From Flagellimonas sp. S3867 (GTDB lineage Bacteria; Bacteroidota; Bacteroidia; Flavobacteriales; Flavobacteriaceae), in assembly GCF_014698935.1 (NCBI RefSeq), contig NZ_JACVMN010000001.1, positions 682,001-746,000 of the forward strand: 64,000 bases of DNA, written 5' to 3'. The position numbers were made by a program, and so were the translations under genes. The notes under the pieces are model-generated. The model saw only the letters and a list, made by a program, of their open reading frames with translations. It was not told the origin of the DNA and did not search any database. Shown here piece after piece: positions 43,827 through 53,042 of the stretch. Position 1 is the stretch's first letter; each line of letters starts with the position of its first letter.

Positions 43827-44475
43827 CAACGAGGTCAAAGAAGAAAGTAGGTTTTATAGGCTAAGACTCTTGCTTATTAGGGTAAGACATGGATTACTTT
43901 TTATGACGTTAAGAGGCATTCTAGTAAAAATGGGGATAGATATCGGGCTTTATTATTGGGTTCAGGAAGGAGTTGACCCTGTTGACCCTCCAAAAGTAAA
44001 AGGAAATGAAGAAGAATACAATTTTGGATTTTTGGATTTGGAAGATATAAAAAGCTTAAAAAACATAAGTTTTTTTAGTCCAAATAAATTAGTAAAACGG
44101 TATAATGATGGATTAAAAATCATTGGGTTAAAGGATAGAAATAGCCAAATAGCTGCAGTCATGTGCATTGAGTATAAAAATTTCACTTATAGAAAGAAAA
44201 GATTTCACTTGAAAAATGACGAAGTTTATCTTCTAAATATGTATACCTACCAAAATTTCAGGGGTAAAAATCTTGCACCCTATCTAAGGTTTTGCTCATA
44301 TAACTTGCTTAAACAAGAAGGTATAAAAAAAATATATAGCGTTACGGACTACTATAACAAATCATCTCAAAAATTCAAAAGAAAACTGAGCGCTAAACCA
44401 CTAACCCTTTACTTTGCAATAATTTTATTTAAAAAATTCCACAAAACCGTTAAGATAAAAGATTACTTCAACTAG
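43807..44475 (+). CDS. GNAT-like acyltransferase
   Basis: About 222 residues from the ATG at 43807, or 227 from the ATG at 43792; both lie within the end of the BKACE gene. The middle, DEVYLLNMYTYQNFRGKNLA followed by PYLRFCSYNLLKQEG, has the strand and acetyl-CoA-loop pattern of GNAT acyltransferases. It continues with a strand (IKKIYSVTDYYNKSS). The N-terminal 70 residues are unrecognised and basic, with two possible membrane-contacting helices. Overlap with the BKACE gene suggests a joint pathway, possibly one using the acyl-CoA that BKACE makes. Confidence 0.6.
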   Translation: MGDTLNSNEVKEESRFYRLRLLLIRVRHGLLFMTLRGILVKMGIDIGLYYWVQEGVDPVDPPKVKGNEEEYNFGFLDLEDIKSLKNISFFSPNKLVKRYNDGLKIIGLKDRNSQIAAVMCIEYKNFTYRKKRFHLKNDEVYLLNMYTYQNFRGKNLAPYLRFCSYNLLKQEGIKKIYSVTDYYNKSSQKFKRKLSAKPLTLYFAIILFKKFHKTVKIKDYFN

Positions 44476-44478
44476 GTT

Positions 44479-46014
44479 TTATCCTAACCAACCATCTCTA
44501 TCCAAACTGCGGTATTGTATAGCTTCGGATATATGATTGCTTGAAATGTCTTCAACATTTTCTAAATCGGCAATCGTTCTGGCCAATTTTAATATTCTAT
44601 CATAAGCTCTTGCGGAAAGGTTCAATCGGACCATTGCTTTTTTAAGTAAATCGTTTGAAGAATTGCCCAACACACAAAACTTTCGAATTTGTTTGGTATT
44701 CATTTGGGCATTGTAGTGCACATTTTTAAAGCTCGAAAATCTGAGGGTTTGAATTTCTCTTGCGGTAATAACCCGTTTCCTGATATCACCGCTTGTTTCA
44801 CCTTTGCTATTCCCGGATAATTTTTCGAAGGGTACGGGAGCAACTTCTACATGGATGTCTATTCTATCTAACAAAGGACCCGAAATTTTATCTAGATAAC
44901 GTTTCATTTCCGATGGCGAAGAAGTAAGCGGTGCATCAGGGTCATTAAAATAGCCTGACGGGCTTGGGTTCATACTTGCGACCAACATAAAACTACTCGG
45001 ATAGGTTACAGAGAATTTTGCCCTTGCAATGGTCACTTCCCTGTCTTCCATCGGCTGTCGCATTACTTCAAGAACCCTACGTTCAAATTCCGGCAACTCG
45101 TCAAGGAACAGCACACCATTATGTGACAATGAGATTTCTCCTGGTTGCGGATAGCTCCCACCGCCAACCAACGCGGCACTGCTTATAGTATGGTGTGGGC
45201 TTCGAAAAGGTCGTTGACTCATTAATCCAACATTCTTCAATTTTCCAACAACGCTATGAATTTTAGTAGTCTCCAAGGCTTCATGAAGTGTCATTGGCGG
45301 TAAAATAGAAGGTAAGCGCTTGGCCAACATGGTTTTTCCCGCCCCCGGGGGACCTATTAGAATAACATTGTGACCTCCGGCAGCCGCAATTTCCATGCAA
45401 CGTTTTATACTTTCTTGCCCTTTTACATCAGAAAAATCAAACTCGGGAAAATTTAGGTGTTTGTAAAACTCGGTTCTTGTATCCACTTTTGTTGGCGAAA
45501 GCAGTTTTCCCTTGTCAAAATAATCAATCACTTCGCTAATGTTTTCCACTCCATATACATCCAGACCATCCACAACGGCAGCTTCCTTAGCATTTTCCTT
45601 CGGAAGAATAAACCCCTTGAAGCCCTCCTGTCTGGCCTTAATAGCTATGGGCAAAGCACCTTTTATGGGTTGAAGACTTCCGTCCAAAGAAAGTTCGCCC
45701 ATAATAATATATGATTCAATGCTTTCTGACTTTATTTGATTGGATGCCGCTAGAATACCAAGCGCCAAAGTAAGGTCATAGGCTGAACCTTCTTTGCGAA
45801 GATCAGCCGGGGCCATGTTTATGGTAATTCTTTTCCCAGGAATTCTATAGCCATTGTTCTGAAGAGCGGCTGCGATACGATAATTACTTTCCTTAATTGC
45901 ATTATCGGGTAAACCTACCAAATAGTATCCAATTCCTTTGTCAATATTGACTTCAACTACAATGGTTTGGGCTTCGACCCCGAATACAGCACTGCCATAA
46001 ATTTTCACGAGCAT
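44479..46014 (-). CDS. YifB-family Mg-chelatase-like AAA+ ATPase
   Basis: A 511-residue AAA+ protein from the ATG at 46014, which gives the canonical MLVKIYGSAVFGVEAQTIVVEV start; an upstream in-frame ATG at 46101 overlaps the preceding gene and is not used. The N-terminal ChlI/Lon-protease-like domain (residues 1-165) is followed by Walker A GPPGAGKTM near residue 220, Walker B VLFLDELPEF, and the C-terminal Mg_chelatase_C domain (LNLSARAYDRILKLARTIADL). Family members resemble ComM, a helicase for integrating transforming DNA. It sits at the end of the TonB-receptor locus, probably by chance. Confidence 0.93.
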   Translation of the reverse strand: MLVKIYGSAVFGVEAQTIVVEVNIDKGIGYYLVGLPDNAIKESNYRIAAALQNNGYRIPGKRITINMAPADLRKEGSAYDLTLALGILAASNQIKSESIESYIIMGELSLDGSLQPIKGALPIAIKARQEGFKGFILPKENAKEAAVVDGLDVYGVENISEVIDYFDKGKLLSPTKVDTRTEFYKHLNFPEFDFSDVKGQESIKRCMEIAAAGGHNVILIGPPGAGKTMLAKRLPSILPPMTLHEALETTKIHSVVGKLKNVGLMSQRPFRSPHHTISSAALVGGGSYPQPGEISLSHNGVLFLDELPEFERRVLEVMRQPMEDREVTIARAKFSVTYPSSFMLVASMNPSPSGYFNDPDAPLTSSPSEMKRYLDKISGPLLDRIDIHVEVAPVPFEKLSGNSKGETSGDIRKRVITAREIQTLRFSSFKNVHYNAQMNTKQIRKFCVLGNSSNDLLKKAMVRLNLSARAYDRILKLARTIADLENVEDISSNHISEAIQYRSLDRDGWLG

Positions 46015-46057
46015 AGAACGAAAATTCTTGTTACTATGCCCAAAAAATAGGGTAGTC

Positions 46058-47833
46058 TTATTTAACCACGAACCGCTCTTTGACGGATACCGGGTTTCCA
46101 TTTGATGTAAACCCTTCTACAACTAACTCATACTCTCCTGCAACATCGGATGTGTAGAAAACCACCTCTTTTTTTCCATTGGACACATCAAGGTTTGGAT
46201 TCCAAAGGAGTTGATGCCTGAAATCCGGGGTGCGATCATCCTTCATATTTGCAGAATATTCTTGATTAAAGTATTCTTTTTGAGGTTGTGGTTTAAATAG
46301 TTCTATATTTTGAATGTGTGGGGCATAAAAATCATTGTAAAAACCACCATCCATTGTTTTGAAAAACAACACTCCTTGAAAAGCCTGGGAACCCAACATC
46401 ACCTTATCTCGTGAAAAGCTTATACTCTTAATCTTCTTCGCGCTATAGTCCATTAAATCTTCATGACGTTTTAAGAAAAGACCATCAACAAAAACCATGG
46501 GCAACAAACTAAGATCTGTAAAGCCTTCATCAGGTCTTATTTCAAAAACATGGTCTCCATTGTTCAATCTTCTTATGGAAACTTGATCTACCACTTCGAC
46601 AATGGTTTCTTGAATACTGTTGAACCTAGTATAATCATCAAGGTTGTAAGAGGCAGTAAAAGCTCTGTAATATGGTGCCATGTGTTGGGCAGAAAGAATA
46701 GAATCCGGCCGCTTTTCCTTGAAGGCATTTTCGATTTGGTTTTGAACGCTTTTTTGTAGGATATACGCATTCAGTTTTTTGGATAGCTGGAAGTCTGAAT
46801 AGTCCATATCCCCGATGCGTAAATCATGACCATCCAAAGTAACTTCAAATTGGTCCCAGTCATCAGAAAGTATCTGCAATGCTGCATTGGCGTTGTCATA
46901 TTCACGTTCTGTAATGAATTTAAACCTCCCATTGGCATCTGAAGTTGCCACCTTCAACAAAAACTTGTCTCCTGGCAATGAAAGTGAGATCCGCTGCCCT
47001 GCCACTGGTTGCTTTCCTTCTTTATCCACTATGGTTCCAGATATCACCTCTCCTCTTAACTCCGGAATGTGCGTGATTTTGGCTCCAGGTTTTGCTTTGT
47101 TTGTCCCTTTAAGTACATAATTGTTATAAAAGGACAAAGAACTAATCCGCTCAGGTGATGGAATCGAATCTATCTTCCTCACGGAAATTGCATAATCACC
47201 TTGTTGCGATGCCAAATTATCTGCGGTAATATTAACCGCTACTTTTTTCCTTTTTCCAACTTCGGATTTATCAAGGCTCAAATCTAAGAAAGCACTTCTA
47301 ACGGCTTTGTTATCCTTGCCCTTGCTTTTTTGAATTGATACATTTGCAGCCAAGGCTTCTTGCAGGGAATCCATTTTTGGTTCCAAATAAGATTCTGACG
47401 TTACCTGATACGGATTGATGATGTGCACATTGGTCTGAAAGAAACCTGATTCTTCAAAGTTTTTCATCCATTCAGAGTAACCAAGTAATTTATAACTTCC
47501 CGTAGGTACGGATGTTGGAATAAAGAAGTCTCCATATCCCGAACCATCATTTAGTCGCACTTTATGAGTAAATACCGATTTTCCACTTTTATCAATAAGC
47601 GCCACATAGGCCACTTTACTTATCTCGCTGGCCGCTTTTGTGCTTTTGTCAATGCAATACAGCTTGTACTTAAGATATTCTCCCGAGAATAATAGCGATT
47701 CATTATGATGGACATAAACACGCTCTTTTGGCAAGTTGGCGAAAGAACTTGAGTTTTTTGTATTTGAGAATTGACCAATGATGGACATTGAACTCAGTAA
47801 TAACACAACAAGTACGATACTAACATTTTTCAT
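46058..47833 (-). CDS. Exported protein with MG2-like, regulatory-like and plug-like domains
   Basis: A 591-residue protein with a signal peptide (SIVLVVLLLSSMSIIGQ). The N-terminal part (YVHHNESLLFSGEYLKYKLY, then PTGSYKLLGYSEW) resembles the MG2 domain of alpha-2-macroglobulin-like proteins. Residues about 258-345 look like a carboxypeptidase-regulatory domain (GTIVDKEGKQPVAGQRISL). Residues about 440-492 read like a TonB-receptor plug core (PMVFVDGLF, then KKIKSISFSRDKVMLGSQAF and GVLFFKT), but no barrel follows. The end is a beta domain (NGKKEVVFYTSDVAGEYELV). It lies 9 bp after the second DUF4249 gene and probably belongs to the same operon. The function is unknown. Confidence 0.7.
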   Translation of the reverse strand: MKNVSIVLVVLLLSSMSIIGQFSNTKNSSSFANLPKERVYVHHNESLLFSGEYLKYKLYCIDKSTKAASEISKVAYVALIDKSGKSVFTHKVRLNDGSGYGDFFIPTSVPTGSYKLLGYSEWMKNFEESGFFQTNVHIINPYQVTSESYLEPKMDSLQEALAANVSIQKSKGKDNKAVRSAFLDLSLDKSEVGKRKKVAVNITADNLASQQGDYAISVRKIDSIPSPERISSLSFYNNYVLKGTNKAKPGAKITHIPELRGEVISGTIVDKEGKQPVAGQRISLSLPGDKFLLKVATSDANGRFKFITEREYDNANAALQILSDDWDQFEVTLDGHDLRIGDMDYSDFQLSKKLNAYILQKSVQNQIENAFKEKRPDSILSAQHMAPYYRAFTASYNLDDYTRFNSIQETIVEVVDQVSIRRLNNGDHVFEIRPDEGFTDLSLLPMVFVDGLFLKRHEDLMDYSAKKIKSISFSRDKVMLGSQAFQGVLFFKTMDGGFYNDFYAPHIQNIELFKPQPQKEYFNQEYSANMKDDRTPDFRHQLLWNPNLDVSNGKKEVVFYTSDVAGEYELVVEGFTSNGNPVSVKERFVVK

Positions 47834-47842
47834 AATTCAAAT

Positions 47843-49063
47843 TTATTCAATCCAAAAATCTGGAACTTCGGAAGTTCCTAAAACACTACAATCTCCACAA
47901 ACACGTGAGACGATAAAAAAGGGTCCTTCCCCAACCTGCATATCATCATTGTCACCCGCGTACACTCCAGCTCTTATTTCTATAATTGGACGGACAATGC
48001 ACCCGCCTATACTCGCAATGGGTGGAGCGCTTGGTACGCAAGACTCAACATAGGGAGGTAAAGGTTCACCGGGATAAAAGTCATCATAATCAAAGAAAAT
48101 TCGTTGCTCAGACACGGTGCTAACATCAAAAAAACCCAAAACCCGCTCTTCTTCATTGTCCTGCGAAAAAACATTTCCCTGTAAAAATCCTGGTTGAATC
48201 TGCGAAAACAAACTTTCTGAACTTGAAAGTTCATTTAGGCGCTCAAAAAAAATAAAGGCTTCGTTGGACTGGACAAACTGTCTAACCAAAATACTATAGC
48301 GATGTGAGATAATATAATTATCCCTCGGAATAAATCGTACCATAAAGTTGCTTACTCTATCTTCCTCCAAATCATCGGTTGATGTGAGTATTATGCTATT
48401 TGAAACATCTGTAGGGTAACATATTTGTTCGTTGATCTCATTATTTACTTTGATCACATTACAGCCACTATCTGGAGCGGGATCACCAATTAGCATAGTT
48501 GGATCCCAACTCGGCGCAATTACTCTATACGTCTCCTCGTATTCATATCGATAATTTTTTGAGCTCCCATTGGGGTCAAAGCTATTTACCCGTATGGCCA
48601 TACCATTGATTCCATCGTCATTTGTAATACGCTCGGCGGAAACTTGGTCAATCGATGTTCCTTGAGCAAAAGGTACTGAACTAGAACCATAACTTCTGCC
48701 ATTTTGGGTGGTTACGGAAAGTTGGTAGGACACCCCTGATTGAGCGGCAAAATCTTGATTGGAAAGGTATACTCCATTACCCATATCCTCAAATATGTAT
48801 GTGTTTCCAGATGTATCACTTACGCTTACATTGGCATTGGATTCAGCGGTTGGACCATCCGCTTCAAACTCATAGGTGCGTGAAAGTACAACTTGCTGTT
48901 GTTTTAGTTCATTTGTGATTGTTGCTTCAATTACGAGCGCACTTTCAAAATCAACAAAAGTGGCTTCAAATGGTTCTATGCAACCATAAAACAACATGCT
49001 TGCTATAATAAAAACTCCTTTTTTCAATTTAGTTTCAAAATTCATTGCAACTATTTTGTTCAT
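47843..49063 (-). CDS. DUF4249 lipoprotein, second copy
   Basis: A DUF4249-family lipoprotein of 406 residues, or 400 if the ATG at 49045 is used; the latter gives the better lipoprotein signal (TKLKKGVFIIASMLFYGC). The mature protein starts IEPFEATFVDFESALVIEA, continues with a regulatory-like beta domain, and carries IRVNSFDPNGSSKNYRYEYE and MVRFIPRDNYIISHRYSILV. It ends with a CGDC motif and PDFWIE. It is a close tandem paralogue of the next gene upstream. DUF4249 genes typically accompany TonB receptors; the ligand is unknown. Confidence 0.9.
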   Translation of the reverse strand: MNKIVAMNFETKLKKGVFIIASMLFYGCIEPFEATFVDFESALVIEATITNELKQQQVVLSRTYEFEADGPTAESNANVSVSDTSGNTYIFEDMGNGVYLSNQDFAAQSGVSYQLSVTTQNGRSYGSSSVPFAQGTSIDQVSAERITNDDGINGMAIRVNSFDPNGSSKNYRYEYEETYRVIAPSWDPTMLIGDPAPDSGCNVIKVNNEINEQICYPTDVSNSIILTSTDDLEEDRVSNFMVRFIPRDNYIISHRYSILVRQFVQSNEAFIFFERLNELSSSESLFSQIQPGFLQGNVFSQDNEEERVLGFFDVSTVSEQRIFFDYDDFYPGEPLPPYVESCVPSAPPIASIGGCIVRPIIEIRAGVYAGDNDDMQVGEGPFFIVSRVCGDCSVLGTSEVPDFWIE

Positions 49064-50269
49064 CTATTCTTCAATCCAAAATTCTGGGGGCTCAGGGCTT
49101 CCTATTTCGGAACAGTCTCCACAAACATTAGGCACCACTAAAAAAGGGCCTTCGCTTGGTCCAGGATTGTCATTGTTGTTAACATAACCGACGAGACCAA
49201 GTTCCACCTGAGTACTCAATACACATCTTGGGGGTGCTGATCCAGCAACCAATGGTGGTGAATTTATCGTACATGGATCAACATATGGGGGCAGCTCTTC
49301 TCCTGGGTATAGATCTTCGTAGTTAAAAAATATGCGTTGCTCGGTTACCGAAGCTACTTCAAAATAGCCAAGCACCTTTTCATTTCTGTCTAAATCGGAA
49401 AAAACATTTCCTTCCAAAAATCCTGGTTGGGTTTCTGAGAACAGACTTTCATTGCCTGAGAATTCATTCAAGGTCTCATAAAAGGTAAATGCAGCATTGG
49501 ATTGTATAAATTGTTTTATCAAAATACTATACCTATGTGAGATAATATAATTGTCTCTCGGAATAAACCTCACCATAAAGTCATCAACCCTATCTTCTCC
49601 CAAATCTGAGGTACTGGTTTGAATGATAGCATTGGAAATATCCGTTGCGAAGCAAGTTTGTTCTGATCTTACATCTGGAATTCTTCTTACATCGCAAATT
49701 TGGGTCTGTTCGTCTGCTGGAACTTTTTCCAAATCCAGGGGTGACCAAAATGGTGCTATAATTTTATACGATTCTTCATATTCGTATCGATAATTTACTG
49801 AGTTGCCAGTTGGGTCAAAACTATCCACCAAAATAGCAATGCCATCAACTCCTTTATCATCTGTGATTCGCTCGGCTCTTACCTCGTTAATCTGGGTTGT
49901 AGCTGGCAGGTTCATCTGACTTGAGCTATACGTTCGTCCATTTTGGGTCTCAATGCGCAATTGATAAGCTGTATTGGGTTGGGCTGCAAATGCTACATTA
50001 GACACATACACTCCGGGGATATTTTCTTGAAATATATAGGTGTCGCCACCACCTTCCACGCTAACAACAGCATTTGTTTCGGGTGCTGGGCTTTCTTCTT
50101 CAAACTCAAAAGTCCGTGTGAGAAATACCCTTTGTTGCTCCATGCTATCCGTTATGGAGGCTTCTACTACGATAGCGCTTTCAAAATCAACAAATGTAGC
50201 CTCAAAGGGGTCAATGCAACTTGAAAGGAAAATCATCGTAATAAAAAGATATTTACTTTGCGCTTTCAT
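49064..50269 (-). CDS. DUF4249 lipoprotein, first copy
   Basis: A 401-residue lipoprotein with signal and lipobox (YLFITMIFLSSC). The mature start IDPFEATFVDFESAIVVEA, the middle VDSFDPTGNSVNYRYEYEES and the ending CGDC with PEFWIEE are shared with the next gene, so the pair arose by tandem duplication. Sequence between the motifs has diverged. It lies 4 bp after the TonB receptor and probably forms the surface-exposed partner, much as SusD-like lipoproteins do for SusC-type receptors. Confidence 0.9.
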   Translation of the reverse strand: MKAQSKYLFITMIFLSSCIDPFEATFVDFESAIVVEASITDSMEQQRVFLTRTFEFEEESPAPETNAVVSVEGGGDTYIFQENIPGVYVSNVAFAAQPNTAYQLRIETQNGRTYSSSQMNLPATTQINEVRAERITDDKGVDGIAILVDSFDPTGNSVNYRYEYEESYKIIAPFWSPLDLEKVPADEQTQICDVRRIPDVRSEQTCFATDISNAIIQTSTSDLGEDRVDDFMVRFIPRDNYIISHRYSILIKQFIQSNAAFTFYETLNEFSGNESLFSETQPGFLEGNVFSDLDRNEKVLGYFEVASVTEQRIFFNYEDLYPGEELPPYVDPCTINSPPLVAGSAPPRCVLSTQVELGLVGYVNNNDNPGPSEGPFLVVPNVCGDCSEIGSPEPPEFWIEE

Positions 50270-50273
50270 GTTC

Positions 50274-53042
50274 TTAAAACTTGAAGTTGTACGTTATCGT
50301 GGGAACCGGAATAGAAAATATCGAGCTTTGAAATGCCTTTATATCTCCATCTTGGGTGACAAAAAATACCGAATAGGGGTTATTTCTTCCCAGCACATTG
50401 TAAATGGAAAAACTCCAAAAACTGTGGGCAAACTTCTTTATCTTATGATTTCCCTCCATATTGAAACTTAAATCCAATCGATAGTAATCCGGGATACGAA
50501 ATTTGTTTCGATCACTATAGAACACAAATTCTGAATTATTAAACGCAAAACTTCCGATGGGGAAGGTTACCGGTCTTCCGGTTTGATATACAAAATTTGC
50601 AGAGGCGCTAAACCTTCTCGTAAATTTGTAATTAGCCACAAGACTTATATCATGCGGTTTGTCAAAGTTTGATGGAAAGAACTCTCCGTTGTTTACACGC
50701 TCTTCATTAAACTCACTATCCAGCTTTACAAAGGACCTCGAATAGGTATATCCCAGCCAGCCATTCAATTTTCCTTCATTTTTCTTGAGCAGAAATTCAA
50801 TTCCGTAGGCTTTACCGTCCCCTTGTAAAACTTCAGTTTCAATAGCCTCATTCAACAGTAATTGGGCACCAACTTTATAATCCAAAAGGTTTTTTTGTTG
50901 TTTGTAATAACCTTCCAAACTCAATTCATATTTATTGCCTTCAAAGTTTTTGTAAAATCCAAGCGAAGCTTGATAGGCTTCTTGAGGTTCAATATTAATA
51001 TCCGATAACTTCCAAGTATCCGTTGGCGAAACCGTAGTATTGTTGGAAAGTGTATGAATGTACTGATAAGCATTATTGAGACTGGCCTTAACTGAAAAAT
51101 CTGGCGCTAAAAAGTAACGCGCGGAGAACCTTAGTTCCGGTCCTCCATAGGTTTCGATTACCTCGTTTTTATCGAAATCTTGGGTTTCCACCAAAGTACC
51201 GTTGTTTTTAGGTGCATTATCCTGATAAATGCGTTGTTGGGAAGCTCCCAAAGCGGCATAGAAGGAATACCTAAGTCCAATATCAATCAGTAATTTATCA
51301 TTGACCTCATAACTGTCTGAAATGAAAACAGCCGATTCTAGGCCCCTTTCCTCTGGAATGGTAAGCGAGGAGACATCCGAATTTCCTCCAAGAGGTACTA
51401 TATCTCCTGGATTTACAATATAAAGTTTGCTAGATATACCGTAATCAAACTTATGCTTGTCGCTGTGCAAGTATTTCATCTTGATTTTGAATTCGGTCTC
51501 ACTGTTTTTGTAACCCAAATCAAAATCATCATTGGACTCCCCGTCGAATTCTATTCCAAACTTGTACTCGCTATTTGATAAAATAAGACTCCCAGTGGTC
51601 TTTTCGCTAAACTTGTGATCCCATTTTAGGGAAACCAGTCTATTGCTATAATCGAATATTGAATCAGAGGTAATACTGAATTCATCCCGACTGAAGTAAC
51701 CAGTGGCCTTAATCTCATTATTGTCGTCTATTGTATGATTGTATTTGGCCACCACATCAAAAAAGGAAGCGGTGCTATTGTTCAATTGTTCATCATCCAA
51801 GGCTTTTAATATCCAATCTGAATAAGTAGCTCTTCCGCCAACCAACAACGCAGACTTGTCTTTAACAATAGGGGTCTCCAACACAATGTTACTGGTAACA
51901 GGACCTATTGAAGCTTCACCAGAGAACTTTTCTGTATTGCCATCTTTTGTTGTGATGTCGAAAACTGAAGAAAGCCTTCCACCGAACTCAGCCGGCACAT
52001 GTCCTTTATAAATTTCTGCAGAACCAGTGCTAAAAGGGTTTATAGCCGAGAAAATTCCAAAAAAGTGAGCTGGATTGTAGATTACTCCATTGTCCAATAA
52101 TATAAGGTTTTGGTCTGTTCGACCACCACGCACGTTATAACCCGCGGCACCTTCTCCTGCTGTTGTTATACCCGGGAGGGTAATGGCAGCCTTTAAAATA
52201 TCCCTTTCTCCTAAAACAAGTGGAATATTCTTGATTTTTTCTACTTCAATCAAGGTAACCCCAGTAAGTGCGGTTTCAACATTTCGGTCTAAATTTCCTT
52301 GAACAACAACCTCGTCCAAAACCTCAAAACTTTCATTAAGTTGAAAATTGTACGTCCCATCATTATATAGGATCACCTTGGTCCGGGAGTCTTGGATACC
52401 AAGTCCCCTGGTCTGTATAATGTTCTCACCAACCGGAAGTTCCAGACTATAGTTTCCATTGGCATTGGTAGAGGTTCCGATATCCTTGCCCTGTACTATT
52501 ATGGCCAAATCGGCAATAGGTTTCCCGTTACCGGTGTTCACAACTTTGCCGTTAAGGGTAAAAGTTCTTCTACGGTTGTTTCGGTTTTCTTTGCCAATCT
52601 TTACCACTTGTAACCCTCTGTTGGTACCATCGTCGGTATTTACAAAAAGGGGTCCGTAATCTTGAAGGTCTTCGTAACCGGGTTCATCCTCCGTCAACTG
52701 TTCTTCTTTACCAAAAAAATCATCGGGCAAACTATCATAGATTTGATTGTTCTGCAACAAGAAAATCTTATTGTCATCAGAAATGTAAAAGTTGAGAATG
52801 GTATTCTTGAACAAGTCATCCAAAATAAGGCTTACTTGCATGTCTTGAAAACTTCCGCTGACCTTGATTCCTTCTAACCAAGATTCCAAATAAAAGAATT
52901 TGTAATCCGTCTTGCTTTCAATCTCATACAGAGCTTCAGACACGTCCACATTGGTAAATGAAACGGAGACTCTTGGAATTTCTTGGGCCACAACATATTG
53001 CATGCTTGCAAGAAGCATGGCTAAAGCGAAAACTTTTTTCAT
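50274..53042 (-). CDS. TonB-dependent outer-membrane receptor with STN domain
   Basis: A 922-residue receptor. The signal peptide (MKKVFALAMLLASMQYVVAQ) is followed by an STN-type domain at about residues 25-95 (VSVSFTNVDVSEALYEIESK, then KFFYLESW). A carboxypeptidase-regulatory-like domain covers about 165-245. The plug domain starts near 250 (KNIPLVLGERDILKAAITLPG, then GYNVRGGRTDQNLILLDNG). A 22-strand-type barrel ends in TITYNFKF. STN domains often signal to FecR-type anti-sigma factors, but no sigma/anti-sigma pair is nearby. Energy would come from TonB-ExbBD. The cargo is unknown. Its start overlaps the upstream gene as ATGA. Confidence 0.93.
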   Translation of the reverse strand: MKKVFALAMLLASMQYVVAQEIPRVSVSFTNVDVSEALYEIESKTDYKFFYLESWLEGIKVSGSFQDMQVSLILDDLFKNTILNFYISDDNKIFLLQNNQIYDSLPDDFFGKEEQLTEDEPGYEDLQDYGPLFVNTDDGTNRGLQVVKIGKENRNNRRRTFTLNGKVVNTGNGKPIADLAIIVQGKDIGTSTNANGNYSLELPVGENIIQTRGLGIQDSRTKVILYNDGTYNFQLNESFEVLDEVVVQGNLDRNVETALTGVTLIEVEKIKNIPLVLGERDILKAAITLPGITTAGEGAAGYNVRGGRTDQNLILLDNGVIYNPAHFFGIFSAINPFSTGSAEIYKGHVPAEFGGRLSSVFDITTKDGNTEKFSGEASIGPVTSNIVLETPIVKDKSALLVGGRATYSDWILKALDDEQLNNSTASFFDVVAKYNHTIDDNNEIKATGYFSRDEFSITSDSIFDYSNRLVSLKWDHKFSEKTTGSLILSNSEYKFGIEFDGESNDDFDLGYKNSETEFKIKMKYLHSDKHKFDYGISSKLYIVNPGDIVPLGGNSDVSSLTIPEERGLESAVFISDSYEVNDKLLIDIGLRYSFYAALGASQQRIYQDNAPKNNGTLVETQDFDKNEVIETYGGPELRFSARYFLAPDFSVKASLNNAYQYIHTLSNNTTVSPTDTWKLSDINIEPQEAYQASLGFYKNFEGNKYELSLEGYYKQQKNLLDYKVGAQLLLNEAIETEVLQGDGKAYGIEFLLKKNEGKLNGWLGYTYSRSFVKLDSEFNEERVNNGEFFPSNFDKPHDISLVANYKFTRRFSASANFVYQTGRPVTFPIGSFAFNNSEFVFYSDRNKFRIPDYYRLDLSFNMEGNHKIKKFAHSFWSFSIYNVLGRNNPYSVFFVTQDGDIKAFQSSIFSIPVPTITYNFKF

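Noticed and set aside
46015..46101. N-terminal extension of the YifB-like protein
   Set aside because: It overlaps the end of the upstream gene and does not match the conserved family start MLVKIYGSA.
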